Shown here: positions 24,512 to 36,264 of the stretch, one piece after another
Position numbering within the stretch: position 1 is the stretch's first letter
How the letters are laid out: each line of letters begins with the position of its first letter
Assembly (NCBI RefSeq): GCF_001638985.1
Contig: NW_017265153.1
Coordinates: 369,776 to 433,775 of the forward strand
Length of the DNA: 64,000 nucleotides
Origin: Phycomyces blakesleeanus NRRL 1555(-)
Taxonomy: Eukaryota; Mucoromycota; Mucoromycetes; Mucorales; Phycomycetaceae
Direction of reading: 5' to 3'
Translations under genes and position numbers: made by a program
Notes under the pieces: generated by a model
What the model saw: the letters and a program-made list of their open reading frames with translations, nothing else
Told to the model about the DNA's origin: nothing
The model's database searches: none

Positions 24512-25831
24512 CAGTGCGGCTGGTAAATTTTGCCCGCTTTGAAAAATGGGGGTACTCAGCCAGATTGATCGAACAAATTCTTGTGTGAATTTTAGCCAAT
24601 GATATTATTTTGTAGTTGAAGACACCAAAAGATAAAAGTACACAATTCGTACAAAATTCATAGATTTTTATAACATTTATAGAATAAGCTTTCGTACATT
24701 CTGATTTATTCTTTGAACCCATATGCACCTAGACTCTCGAAGAAGCCAAGTGTTCTTTCCTTTGGCTCAAGATCTGGCAATACATTGTCAACCTTGTGTA
24801 TGTTTTTTATAGCCTTTAAGGGTTTATTCAAGCTCCTTCACGGCAGCTATCTGCTCCAACTTTACATTAACTTCCTTTTCGATTACTTCTAAACAGTAAT
24901 CTTGCGGGGAAGACGTTCCTTGATGGGGCACGACGTTTTTATCTAACCGGACTAATTGATTGTGACTACCTGTCCGAGTCCCAGTGTCTTTCTCTAATCC
25001 TTCAGGGCAAAATGGTGTGGCCTGGAAAAACGCAATATATTTATTGTACACATTAGCTTACTGCTTTGTCATCACATTGTGTGTTAATCTATATTTCCCC
25101 AGACACCTAACTCTCATTCTTTTAAGAGTTAGAGCCTGTCTTTGGTCAATTTAATAAGGAAATACTGTCTCATACGAAAAACAAATCCTGTATATTCAAT
25201 TAATAACCGTTTGTACCTTAGATTTAGAATTGACAACAAAGAAGTAATAATTAGTCACAAATGCACTATATCAATAGCCATTTATTCAGTTCGTAAGAAG
25301 ATGTCGTCCTTAGAGTGTGATGCAATCTTGTTGAATATCTTACTATTTATTCGCCTTCTTACGCGTATGATGTCTATAACTTTCTTTCACCTAATGTTTC
25401 CAAAGTTTGCCAGCACAAACCGGCAAGTAATTGCCACGCATCCCTTTTTCTTTCTGCAAAGTGCAAAAGAGAGCCTTTATACGAATATTATATGCCCTTA
25501 GGGAACAAATAGAATTATTTCATGCCGGCAAAAAGGTCACGATTTGTGGTCCGGTAGAATCAAATTGTCGTCTCCCACCAGGAAATGTTGTCCCCCTAAA
25601 AGTAACGATGATCCATTAAGGAGAAAGATAAAACCATTATCATGTTGGATATAAAATAACGACTCAGCTTGTCAGAGAGCTGTACGTTTTTTCAGTCGAA
25701 ATTTGATCGAAATTTGATCTTCCTAAAAGACGTACGAATTTTGTTCGTCGCTATTACAACTTAGCTCAATAACATTGCCTTCAGAATTTAAAAGTTGATC
25801 GATCAATCTGGCTGAGTACCGCCATTTTTCA
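24512..25831 (+). mobile_element. Repeat family copy A with short terminal inverted repeats
   Basis: The left border has TGCGGCTGGTAAATTTTG and then GGGGGTACTCAGCCAGATTG (from about 24,548). The right border near 25,823 reads CAATCTGGCTGAGTACCGCC, the inverse. The shared inverted motif is about 30 bp and includes GAAAAATGG outside it. Inside, the minus strand has broken frames such as VNVKLEQIAAVKELE, matching copy B. No intact transposase is present, so this is non-autonomous or decayed. Copies B (27.5-28.3 kb, inverted) and C (47.7-48.9 kb, same direction) belong to the same family. Confidence 0.7.
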
Positions 25832-26199
25832 ACTTCGAAACAAGCTTGGTTCCAAGATAACACGAGAATATTACGTCAAAAATTTAATCAAAAAACTGGA
25901 CTCACACTTGAAGAGACACCTTGCTCATCCGTTGAAGATAATGAACTCTACAATAGCACATTTTATACTATTATGAGTAGAAATATCCACTAACATTGTG
26001 AAATAGTGATATTCATTAACACCTCAAGTGTTTTGTAGGCTCTTTCGGATGAGTTTTCTTCAAATGAAGTACTAGTCGAAGCGGCCTCGCTTGTATTCAA
26101 GTCAAGCAACCCATTCATGAAATTTTTCCATACAGTTCTGCAGTCATTGTAAGCCTTTAATCGATCATTCAGGTTCTGCAGCGTCTATTTAACTTTCTA

Positions 26200-26560
26200 A
26201 ATTATAGCGTCAGTGGGTTGTTTATTGACGATATTGATGTTTACAACAACGAAATAAGTTATAACTATTATATTCTATGGCCAACTCTGAACTCGTTCTC
26301 AAGATCAATTCAGAAAACTAAGTTTCCATTGGGTGAAAAGAGATTAGAAGCTATATTCCAGGAGCCAAAGGTGATCCATAATGACAATCGGCATTTCTAT
26401 AATGCTGATGGTATCATTTCAAATATAGAAAGTGAGATCGAAATAGCAATCTTGGAAACAACAGATCCCTTACTTCAGTAAAAGTTCCAACAGAATCAAA
26501 GACGTCAGAGGAAAAATTGAGAAAGTTGATTGATCTATTTTGGTTCTTAAGAGTAAGATA
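26200..26560 (+). pseudogene. Fragment of a repeat-associated protein gene
   Basis: The plus strand encodes a frame with KFPLGEKRLEAI, NRHFYNADGIIS and EIEIAILETTD, then a stop, then a continuation and a possible GTAAGA donor near 26,552. The mosaic of conserved-looking blocks and stops indicates a decayed gene between the two inverted repeat copies A and B. Its composition resembles large families of uncharacterised, repeat-linked genes in mucoralean fungi, from memory of such proteins only. Confidence 0.4.
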
Positions 26561-27517
26561 TACTTGATCCATATTCTGACATTTTATTTATCATTAATAC
26601 ATTTTGTTAGCAACTAATCAACAAACCATATCAAACCATCGATGAGCTACAAGGATCACACATTGATAATATGAAGAAAAAGGCTAGGAAGTTGGAGGGG
26701 CACAAAAAATTAACAAGTTTGTGGGACAACTTCGAAATAAACACTCTAATCAAGTTTCCACAGATTTACATCAAAAAATCAAGTCATTTGCAAATCAATA
26801 TCTCACCAATTAGACCAGATAACAGTAGTTAGATATTAGGGCATATCTATCGCTGGTTTTTCATTAAACTAACATAGTCTACTGTATGCGCTTTATACTT
26901 GGAATATTTCAAAGTTATTTAATTAAAACATACATGTTAACTTGTAGACCAAGTAGAGATAAATGGATTTACATGTAACAAATATTTGTTATTTCGATAC
27001 TGGAGTTAAAAAAAAGGTTTTCTGTTATAACAAATACAAACATCTTTATTTATTATCTACCATCAAAACGAGCATTCTCAAGACAATTAAGAGTGGCGGA
27101 AGCCATACAGAAAGTAATATCAGTATTGTAGTAGTTGAAGCTAAATGTAAAAAAAGATATTGCTATGCACAGGCGAGAAGGAAACTAACTTGTCACTACA
27201 GAATTGCAGATACTGAACAATTAAAAAAAAACAGTAAGCATATTATATTGTTACCTGATTTTGAGTTTTTTTCTTTTAAAAAGCCAAACAAGTTTCATCA
27301 GATGTATGTAATAGACAATATTAATCCAATAACCACCGATCAGATTAACTGAAGAGCTAGTGTCGAGTCTGGAAAGACCCCGAGTTCAGAGGATTAAGCA
27401 GACGCGGCAGGTCCTATCTTCCAAAGCTCCTTGATAGGCTTGCCGGGTTCGTCAGGGAGAAATGCATGCTCCCTCAAGTCGTTGGTCTACTATTTATCCG
27501 ATGAAAACCAAAACAAT

Positions 27518-28275
27518 GAGGGTACTTAGTCAAGTTGTTCGAACATTTGTTAAATTTAGGAAACAATATTATTGGGCTAAAATTGTAATAGCGACGAACA
27601 AAATTCGTACGTCTTTTTGGAAGATCAAATTTCGAACAAATTTCGATCAAATTTTGATCGAAAAACGTACGGCTCTCTGACCGGCTGAATCGTTATTTTA
27701 TATGCAATATGATAATGATTTTATCTTTTTCCTTGATAAATTATTGAATGTATTAGCAGTAGCTTAATATAACACTTCTTTCTCTCCATATTACATGCCA
27801 AAATACTACAAAGTAACAAATAATCGTTCCTTTAAAGAAATCGCATAAAATCAGTGGATTTATCGTGAAGAAAAAAAACACTGGTAAAGTCTTTATCAGC
27901 AAGTACAGATGAACTTATTAAAGATATTCTAGAATTCATCGAAGAGGGAGTTGATGTTAAGTTGGAGCTGATAGCTGCCGTGAAGGAGCTTGAAAAAACC
28001 CTTAAAGTCAATAAATACGTACACAAGGTTGACAATGTATTGTCAGATCTTGAGTCAAAGGAAAGAATACTTGGCTTCTTCGAGAGTCTAGGTGCATATG
28101 TGCTCAAAGAATAAATCAGAATATGCAAAAGCTTATTCTATAAGTGCTATAAAAATCTATGAATTTTGTACGAATTGTGTACTTTTGTCTTTTGGTGCCT
28201 TCAACTACAAAATAATATCATTGGCTAAGATTCGCATAAGATTTTGTTCGAACAGCCTGGCTGAGTACCCCCTCC
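27518..28275 (-). mobile_element. Repeat family copy B, inverted, internally deleted
   Basis: The left end GGGTACTTAGTCAAGTTG matches the inverse of the right end of copy A, and the following about 200 bp (including ATAGCGACGAACAAAATTCG) match it base for base at most positions. The right end near 28,255 reads CCTGGCTGAGTACCCCCTCC, the inverse of copy A's left end. Between them the plus strand has an open frame from about 27,901 (DELIKDILEFIEE, VKLELIAAVKELEKTL, GFFESLGAYVLKE, stop at about 28,114). It is shorter than copy A (about 0.76 kb against 1.3 kb), and the missing part is internal. Confidence 0.7.
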
Positions 28276-29640
28276 CCCCCCAATATACTAAACCAGTTAT
28301 TTCTATTAAAAAAAATAAAGCTTGGAAGTAAAAATTTTGGAAAATCTTGAAGCATAACCGCGAGTAGAACCAGGTAAATGTTCATTTGTAATGATGAGGT
28401 TCAAATTCAATCTAAAGACGCTTAAAGGCTTGGTGCGTAGTTTAGGAGTGACATGTTGTGACTTTGTCGTAAAAGAAGAAGAAGAAGAAAAAGCGAACAT
28501 GCATTCCGGTCTTTCGCAGGATTTTTTATGAAATACCCATGTATTTTTTTTGGTACATCAGACATAATACAATAATTCGGATATTCTTTTGAACATCTCG
28601 TTTTGTTAAGCTCCGTCATCTTTGATATTGTTGGGGGTATTCGGGATTGATTTAGGGTTAAAATATCAATAATGAGAAACAAAGTATACATTGTGAAAAT
28701 GTTGTTTATTTAATGTGCTATAAGGTAAGGTTGAAAGGTATTGAAGTTTCGATCGCAATTTTAAAGGTTGGTATCGTACATCAAAGCGTTTTATCTTGCG
28801 TGCATTAAGATCACTTGCCAATATGTTTGCTTTTTCAATAGATAAATCTTCCGATAATGCCAAAGTTGTCAAGGCGGTGCTATCGTCCAAGTCAAAATGT
28901 AAAGCGATTCGCTCAATACTCGCTTGATGAGCATGATTAATTCAGCGGCTTGAAGTGACTAAGATATTTTAATGTTTTAATCCCCCACAGATAGCTTATT
29001 ACCGTCGGTGTTTCCCATGACTGTTACCAATGCGTCGTGAGATTTGTTGTCTACGGATGGCCAGGATGACAAGATTGCCATGTCTATATTATTAACAAAA
29101 GTTTCTCGATGGACATCAAGCATTAGTTATTGACTCTAAAATATTTACTGTATTGGCAAGCATGGCTTCGTTCCTCTTATTGAAGATCATATTATAAGCA
29201 GGTATTTTAATGCAGGAAAATCGCAATTGAGTCAACAATGCCCAATCGTCGTTCAAGAGTTGGCAACAATCATCATTCAATTACGTAAAGCTTTTTTTTT
29301 CGAGAGCTTGTGAAAGTAAAGTTTGTAGTATATTATGGAAAACAGTGTTGCTTCATCATTTAACTTAATACTGGTATCCTGCCTGTGTTTCCTATCATAT
29401 GTGATATACTTCATGCTGTAGAACTGGTCTTGAATTTTTGGTTATCAAGGACGCAAGATTCAATTCCGCATGTCCTCGATGCTGCCATATTTAACACATA
29501 TAAAAGCATATTCATATTTGGATAACTAAGTAGCTATCCCCTTTTCAGCAGGTAAATATATTATATATACACTCCCACCAGAGAAGCCACCGTCAGACTT
29601 TTTGCTTTCAAGTTCCAAATAAATTACTTTTCAGCTTCTT
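28276..29640. other. Repeat-rich spacer with broken frames
   Basis: Several short coding-like stretches with stops. The clearest is on the minus strand at 28,940-28,740, where a frame contains HFDLDDSTALTTLALSEDL and NARKIKRFDVRYQ. No recognised domain and no clean exon structure, so it is probably degraded repeat DNA. Confidence 0.3.
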
Positions 29641-29644
29641 TAGG

Positions 29645-30075
29645 TTATATCTTGCAAAAACCCCGACTGAATAAGACAGAAATTCTCATTTTCTTGTATA
29701 TAAAACAATGTCTAAGGTGTGGTGCCTGAAGGATATAGACCTTTAAATCTTGCAAATTGTTGATAGAGCCTTTTCTTGCTTGAACTTTGTCTTTTAGAGC
29801 ATCCCAAACATGCTCAATTGAGTTCAGATCCGGATATTGGGATGTCCAATTGTTAAATCGCAAAATCTCCCAGCTGCTTTCTTTTTTTTTTTCTTTTTTT
29901 TTTTCAATCACGTCATGTATATTATCTAGTATGGTATTGGGCGCCATCATCTTGGAATTTAAACATGTTGCCGTGCTCATAATTTGCTTTTGTGTACCAG
30001 GGTCTGGTATTTTGGCTTTGATGTGCCATTCTCTTCCCAAAACTTGATGGCGCTACTAATTGTTGTTTAGGGGAT
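29645..30075 (-). pseudogene. Tc1/mariner transposase fragment (DDE_3 C-terminal part)
   Basis: The minus strand has the FQDDGAQYHTR block (about 29,930-29,960) that corresponds to the second catalytic Asp motif of Tc1 transposases. After a frame change it reads NNWTSQYPDLNSIEHVWDAL, matching the SPDLNPIExxW motif that holds the third catalytic acidic residue. An A-rich insertion (poly-Lys coding) lies between them, near 29,880-29,905. The N-terminus and first Asp are absent, so it is dead. Confidence 0.75.
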
Positions 30076-31048
30076 GCTAATGTAGTTTACAATCACAGTT
30101 GAGGTGAGAGGGTATTTATCAGCTTTTATATAGTCAAGTAACACTGTCACATTCAAGCTCTTACAGCTCGTATCTAGGAGACGAACTTCTGGTTCTTTTT
30201 TATTTATTTATTTCTTGCTTAAATGATTGATTGAGTTGTAATGAAAGACGGCAAAATAATGATGTGGTAAAAAGAAGAAGTGTATTCCTGGGGAAATGCA
30301 TACATACTGTAAAGGTATTCAAACCATCATACAAAAGAAAGAGAGAAATATAGAGAGAAAAGAAAAGGAGAAAAGAAACAGATCTCATTTCTGGATGTCG
30401 TGACATCATTGTTGAGCACAAAGATAGTATTATTATTTTTGGGCGACACCAGCTTCTGAATCTGCGACTTTTTTTTTATCATTATTTTTTCTTAATAAAA
30501 AAAAACTTTAAAAATCATGTAAGAAGTAAATTTGTCTCAAAAAATATCCTGTTTGTCTAAATTTGTAAAATAATTTCGTAAAAAAAAAAAAAAAAAAAAA
30601 AAAACACGTAAACTGAAGAAAGAGAAATAATTTCTGGGTTACAAACAGGTAACTTGTATCTGCAGTTGCAGTTGCACACTTCTTTAATGAATTTAAACTA
30701 AAGATAAACCTATTCTTCCACATAACGCTTTCAATTAAAAGGAGGATGGCAAGAAATATACTCAATTGAACCCATACAATAAATTGGCTTACTTTTTTTT
30801 TTATATCAAATAATTATCAAGTAAATAAATCCAAAGATAGCCAGGCTAAATCACACCTTAATGTAATAATATTATAGATTGATTCCTCTCTTCTATATAT
30901 ATCTTTATTCTTTATTTCATTTTTCCCACCTTTATTATTATTAGTACTGGTACTGGTACTGGTACTGGTATTGACATTGGTATTGATATTGGTATTACTA
31001 TTACTATTATTACTTTTTTTTTCTTTTTTTTTTCTCTTTCTATTTCTA

Positions 31049-31089
<41 letters not shown>

Positions 31090-31312
31090 ATTTTTCATTT
31101 TTCATTTTCTTCCCTTTTCTCTCTCTCTTTCTATATATAAATATTTACTTTATCACAACTACATCCCCATTAACCTCTGCTTGTTAAAGGAACTTTCTTA
31201 CTCAGTCATCACTCATCTGCGCGTCAAAAAAGTCAACTTCCCTTTCTTTTCTTTTCTTTTCTTTTTACTTTCTTAATTTTTCTGCTTTATACTCTTTTAT
31301 CACCACTTTGGA
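30076..31312. other. Spacer with simple repeats and promoter of PWWP gene
   Basis: Includes a GGTACT-type hexanucleotide run at about 30,945-30,970, a 24-A tract near 30.58 kb and a long CT tract at 31,055-31,087. These probably form the promoter of the plus-strand PWWP gene. No gene supported. Confidence 0.5.
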
Positions 31313-33438
31313 ATGCGCCAACAAGTATCGCCATCAACTCATCCTCCAGGAAAAATAGTATTTGCTAAGCTGAAAGGATACCCCTGGTGGCCTGCAAGAG
31401 TGAGTCTGTGTTTCTAGTGTCAAGATGATGAGAATGACTCTTTGAACTTCTTGTCTTCTTTTGAAAGCCATATAGCCTACTATATGATGACGATAATAAT
31501 ATTAATATTAACGTTCGTAATTTATTTATTTTTTATTTGTTTGCTTGTTCGTGTGTTTGTTTGTTTGTTCTTTAGATTGCAAATGAACAAGACGTACCTC
31601 AGAAGGTACTTGTGAAAAAGGCAAAGACAAAATGCCCTCTTTGGACAGTGCGTTTCTTTGGAACAAAAGACTAGTAAGTTGAAGCAAAACAAGAAAGATA
31701 TCAAGGGTTGAATATCAAAAAAAAAGGTGTTTTGTGTTATTATGTATATGTGTATATGTGTATAAATATAAATATATTCATATTGATATTGATATTCGTA
31801 TATTTATATATGTATGCATATATATATATATATATATATTATTTCTATGTGCTTGTGTGTGTGTGTGTATATGATTGAATAGTGGATTTGTGGGAGCGGA
31901 CAATATCAAGCCTTTCAAGAATGAAGATGTAGAAAAGGATCTGAGTGAAAAAAAATTCAAAAGCAAAGATCTTGAAGATGCGGTGCGTCATGCACTGGAT
32001 CCATCGGAAGAAGATCCCATAATACCGGATCAAGACAGTCCGTCACCGTCCCCAGCATCGCCACCGTCCCCACCATCCAAATCACACCAAAAGTCCACCC
32101 GGAAGAAAGCCGACGCACCCAAAAAGACTGAGACTAAAAGGAAAAGAGCTAAAAAGGAAAAAGCGGGGACTAATGAACCAGACGAGCCACCCAAGAAGAG
32201 ACAGTATCGCAAACAAGTCAAAGGTGATGATACCGAAGAGGTGTCTAGTAAAGATATTAAGAGGGTAAGTTGAATGTTACAAGTAGTGTCCTTCGATAGA
32301 GTAGTTTGGTAACCAATAAATATTTATTTATTTATTTATTTATTTATTTGATTGATTGATTGATTGATAATAATAAATGAAATGAAATTAAATTAAATGA
32401 AATTAAATGAAATCATAAATGGGATTCAGTTTAAATCAAGCTCAAATGGGAATGTGAATGGAGCTGGTAGAGCTGGAGTTGGATATGGTAATGGTTTTGA
32501 TGGTGGTCTTGGTCTTGGTAGCATACCTGCAATCAGACCAGATCCACCATCACCAGTACCAGCACCGGTACCAGCGCCTATAGCTCAACAACAACAATAT
32601 CAACATCAAGAGCAACATGAACATGAACATGAACAGGAACAGGAACAGGCACAAGCACAGGCACAGGCACAAGCACAGGAACATGAACAGATACAGGTAC
32701 AGGTACAGGAACAACGACAGGATGAACAACACAGACAACAACACAGACAACAACACAAACATCAGCAACCGATTCTTAATGAACATACTAAAGGGCGGGA
32801 TTTGGATATTGACCAAGCAGATTCGGTTGAAAAGCAAGTGTTTAAAAAGGTTTATCACATCCGGCACAAGCTACAAAAGCTGGTTTATTGCAAGAAGCCT
32901 GTAGGTTGTGGTTGCAGTTAATTTTAGCTATACATCTAAAAGAAATACAATTAGTGTGTGAATTTGTTCTAATACTAAAAACCAAATCTGCTGTTTTTTT
33001 TTAAAAAAAATTAAAGGGCGAGATTCCAAAAGAAGATTATAGCAAGATCAATTTGGTTATTAAAGAGATTGAGGACATTCATATGAACTATCACTTGCTA
33101 AAGGTATAATAACTGTCATTATTTTCTGGTCTTTGAGGTACTGTTATCATTTGGAAATTTATTCAAAAAGCTTACAGGAAACAAAGATGGGTAAAGTTGT
33201 CAAGGCTGCATGCTCCTACAGTTACGAGGGTGAGAATGAATACAGCATTAAAGAACGGTGCCAACAATTGCTCAGGACCTGGAAAACCGAAGTACTTGTC
33301 ACCAACGAAAGCAGCAATTCAGAGTTACTCTTGGCAAACACTGTAGAGTCTGTAAGATCCAGAAACCACATACAGCTGGAAGACAGAACTTTACCTTTGC
33401 TTGGTCATTCAGAAGATGCTGTTCTGCAAAGGGTCTGA
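31313..33438 (+). CDS. PWWP-domain chromatin protein with LEDGF-type C-terminal helical domain
   Basis: Nuclear chromatin reader. Six exons: 31313-31399, 31576-31673, 31883-32264, 32430-32900, 33017-33103 and 33178-33438, giving 461 residues. The PWWP domain starts at PGKIVFAKLKGYPWWPAR and continues through WTVRFFGTKDYGFV to about residue 80; such domains bind methylated H3K36 and DNA. A Pro/Ser-rich and strongly basic linker (KKADAPKKTETKRKRAKKEK) follows, then a Gly-rich and Gln/Ala/His repeat tract. The last two exons form a helical bundle (KINLVIKEIEDIHMNYHLL, ETKMGKVVKAACSY, KERCQQLLRTWK) that resembles the integrase-binding/TFIIS N-terminal-type fold of LEDGF and HDGF2. No in-frame stop was crossed. 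Partners are unknown; Set2-linked transcription is the likely setting by analogy. Confidence 0.85.
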
Positions 33439-34772
33439 AATTAATTATTAATTAATCAATCAATCAATTACTCCACTCACATATCTTCCTTTTTCAATTA
33501 TCCTTCATCTTCTTGCCCGCCATTCACAAATACCCACTCTCGCCTTTACCTTTACCTTTACCTTTACCTTCACCCTCGCTTTCACCACAATACCCGTACA
33601 AAACCTCTCTCCTCTCTATCTATCTATCTATCTATCTATTCACTATCTTTCTTACCCTTATCTACTTTTTATCTACTTTTTATCTACCTATTTATCTATT
33701 TATCTATTTATCTATCTTTCTTTTATATTTGCAGCTGTTGTTATTTTCTTCATTTTTTATTTACATCTTTTGTATTTTGCTTTTCTTTTTTTTTTTATTT
33801 CTTTCGATTTCCTTCTTCTTCTTTTCAATTAAATAAATTGTTACCAAAAAAATCAAACCAAAACACACACACACACAAACAAACAAATAAGAACAAGGAA
33901 TGTCTAAATCAAGTCAAACCAAAAATGATAACAAACACAGTTTTTGCGTGTTTGTGAGACAAAATAGGAGAGAGAATCCAATTTAATATCACCAGAAATG
34001 AGAACCACGTCTACATCTACGTCTACGTTCACCTCCACTTTCTTCACCCACCCGTCCCTCTTTTTTTTCTTTCTTTCTCCCTTTCTCTCTCAAAGCGTAA
34101 CATATTTCCAAGTAAACTTTCAAAATTCGTAAAAAAGTAAAGTAAAGTCTATTCTGATTGGTCACGATTCTTGCTTTAAGTAATTATCCAAATAAAGAAA
34201 ATAGTCTAAGAATCACAGCCAATAATATTTAACTATAATTTAATTTTGTTTTACACAAATAGTATGCTATGTATAGAGGGATACATCAAGAATAAAAGCA
34301 ATTTCTAGTGTTATTTATTAGTAATCAGGAGTTTATAGATTCTCCAAATCTTCTAGTTTTCAATAAAGTAGATACAGCCAAGCATTCAATGAAGTACGCT
34401 TGTTTTAGAGATGTACGAAGTGTCAGTAGTAGACGATTATCTTTTTCTTCACTGCGAAAAAAAAAGGGGGGGTGGAAATTACAATAGGCACAGTTTACCT
34501 GATAACAATTGAAAATGTGGAGTTAATTATTCATGTTCAAGTTGAAAACACAGATCTACTGTATCCTACTGGCTTGGATACAACAAGCAAAGGAACATAA
34601 CTATGTCGGTCAATCTTGGGTCCACCAATGCTCATAAGCTGGTGCTCACTTGAATTAAATCCTACAATACAGCTGCTCATCTAAATCGACTTGTTAAGCC
34701 ATATATTATTTATTGGCTGTTTAATATTCTCAGCTCTTCCAACTAAAATATATATGTATATATGTATATATA
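33439..34772. other. Spacer with (TCTA)n and other microsatellites
   Basis: 3' flank of the PWWP gene followed by (CTAT)n runs at 33,610-33,720 and AT-rich DNA. No gene is supported. Confidence 0.5.
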
Positions 34773-34871
34773 TCAGGCCTCTTCAGATGGCCAGTTGACA
34801 ATAGAGAGGGTGTTGGTGTTAGCACCAAGTTTACCCAAACTACCAGCTCTGATAGCTTGAGAAGGAGCCAT
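34773..34871 (-). CDS. Very small ORF, 32 residues, unknown
   Basis: Frame of 33 codons from an ATG at 34871, reading MAPSQAIRAGSLGKLGANT and ending VNWPSEEA. It has non-repetitive composition in otherwise AT-rich DNA. The same frame stays open for about 27 codons upstream (including QQTYFFLIQKKF), so it might be the last exon of a longer gene, but no acceptor was identified. No family recognised. Confidence 0.3.
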   Translation of the reverse strand: MAPSQAIRAGSLGKLGANTNTLSIVNWPSEEA

Positions 34872-35997
34872 AAATTTCTTTTGAATTAAGAAGAAATAAG
34901 TTTGTTGGTCATCATCCGAATAGTTATTGTACGTTATACTTCTTTAATTTTTTTTTTATTTCTTTTTGGTGGGGTGTCCTCCCATAAACCGTGTCGTTAG
35001 GCTCCTCAACTTCAATGGGCACATTATGCTTTATTAATATATTTTTACAGATTTATTAAATCTTGACAAACAAAATAAGGGAGCTCTACAACAAAAGAAG
35101 GTGTCCCACTTTTTTTTTGTCCAGACTCATGTGAAATACATATATATATAAAAAGAAGAGTGGAAACACTCTAATGGGAAATCAGCCTAAAAAGGAAAAT
35201 AAAATGATCGCCCTCATTCACTCACCTGGATTTTCCTTACCTCACACCCGACAAATCTGAGTTTAACGGTCTAAACCCTTAGCCATCAAACCCTACGTTC
35301 CACCCGCCCTTCCCCTTCCCCTTCCTTTCTCTTCCTCTCCTTTTCCCCCACCCCCTTTTTCTTTGTATACAAGTTATGTGTGTGTATAGTAATTGTTTGA
35401 TTTGATTTGATTTGATCTGACATGGTGATGATAATGAGGAATAGTATTTTATTGTGCAAGTGTATTATAATGAAATATACTCTTAATATAATTATCAATA
35501 ATGCATGAGTAAATTGGAATTATTAAGCAAATAAGAATAAAAATAATTGCAATTGTAATGGTAATTATTAAAGAGGTGATTTGTATGGTAAAGAAGTAAA
35601 TGACACATGGCTGATTTCATCCGAATAATCAAATCAAAGATCAGACAAAGAATTGTAAATCTAATTTTATAAAATCGAGCATTAAGGAATCGGGTTGCCA
35701 AAACGTTTATGCTGAATTTGGTTTCCAGCCCGATTTCATATCAAAAACAAATAGTCTATTGTTCAAAGATTGCGGGCAGACCAGGTATGGCGGAGGTGTA
35801 CGGCTAACCGTTTTGACAGAAATCCGCATTTCATATAAATACCCCCCCCCTCCATCTTCTTGTCCCTTTCTATTTTTTCTTGGAATTATTACTTCACTCC
35901 TCTTTATCAACTCTATCTACATACTACTTTTTCTTTTTATTATTCTTTTGCCCTTTGGCTTCTCTCTATTAATCAAACCTAATACAAACACAAAAAA
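34872..35997. other. Intergenic region with TATA box at 35,834
   Basis: AT-rich DNA with a CCTTCCCC-type C-rich stretch at 35.3 kb. TATAAA at 35,834-35,839 lies 160 bp before the small plus-strand gene and is followed by a C-run, which fits a promoter. No other gene. Confidence 0.45.
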
Positions 35998-36264
35998 ATG
36001 GGTCTCTCTTTCCACGTTCCCAAGTTCATCAAGAACCCCTTTGTCTTCAGAGACGAAGATGACCAGGTTTCATCCCACCCCTCTTCTCCTGCCCAATCAA
36101 TTTACGAGGCCGAGATGTCAGTTACCTCTCCCAAAATGAAGAAATACCTCTATGATCCCATGTGTGCAAGCAAACGTCCCGATGTCGTCGGTCACTATTA
36201 TGATCCCATGGGTGGCCGTTTCTCTCACAGTCACGGCGTTGACCCTACCAACACTGGTGCCTAA
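35998..36264 (+). CDS. Small protein of 88 residues, unknown
   Basis: Intronless ORF beginning MGLSFHVPKFIKNPFVF. It has good context (A-rich leader ending CACAAAAAAATG, TATA box at 35,834) and codon use like the expressed genes nearby. Blocks YLYDPMCASKRPDV and GHYYDPMGGRFSH form an imperfect repeat around YDPM. There is no signal peptide, membrane helix or Cys-pair pattern. I do not recognise a named family. The promoter structure suggests real, possibly strong, expression. Confidence 0.6.
   Translation: MGLSFHVPKFIKNPFVFRDEDDQVSSHPSSPAQSIYEAEMSVTSPKMKKYLYDPMCASKRPDVVGHYYDPMGGRFSHSHGVDPTNTGA

Noticed and set aside
26963..27352. 129-codon Lys- and Ile-rich frame between repeat copies A and B
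   Set aside because: AT-driven composition without recognised motifs; probably repeat debris.
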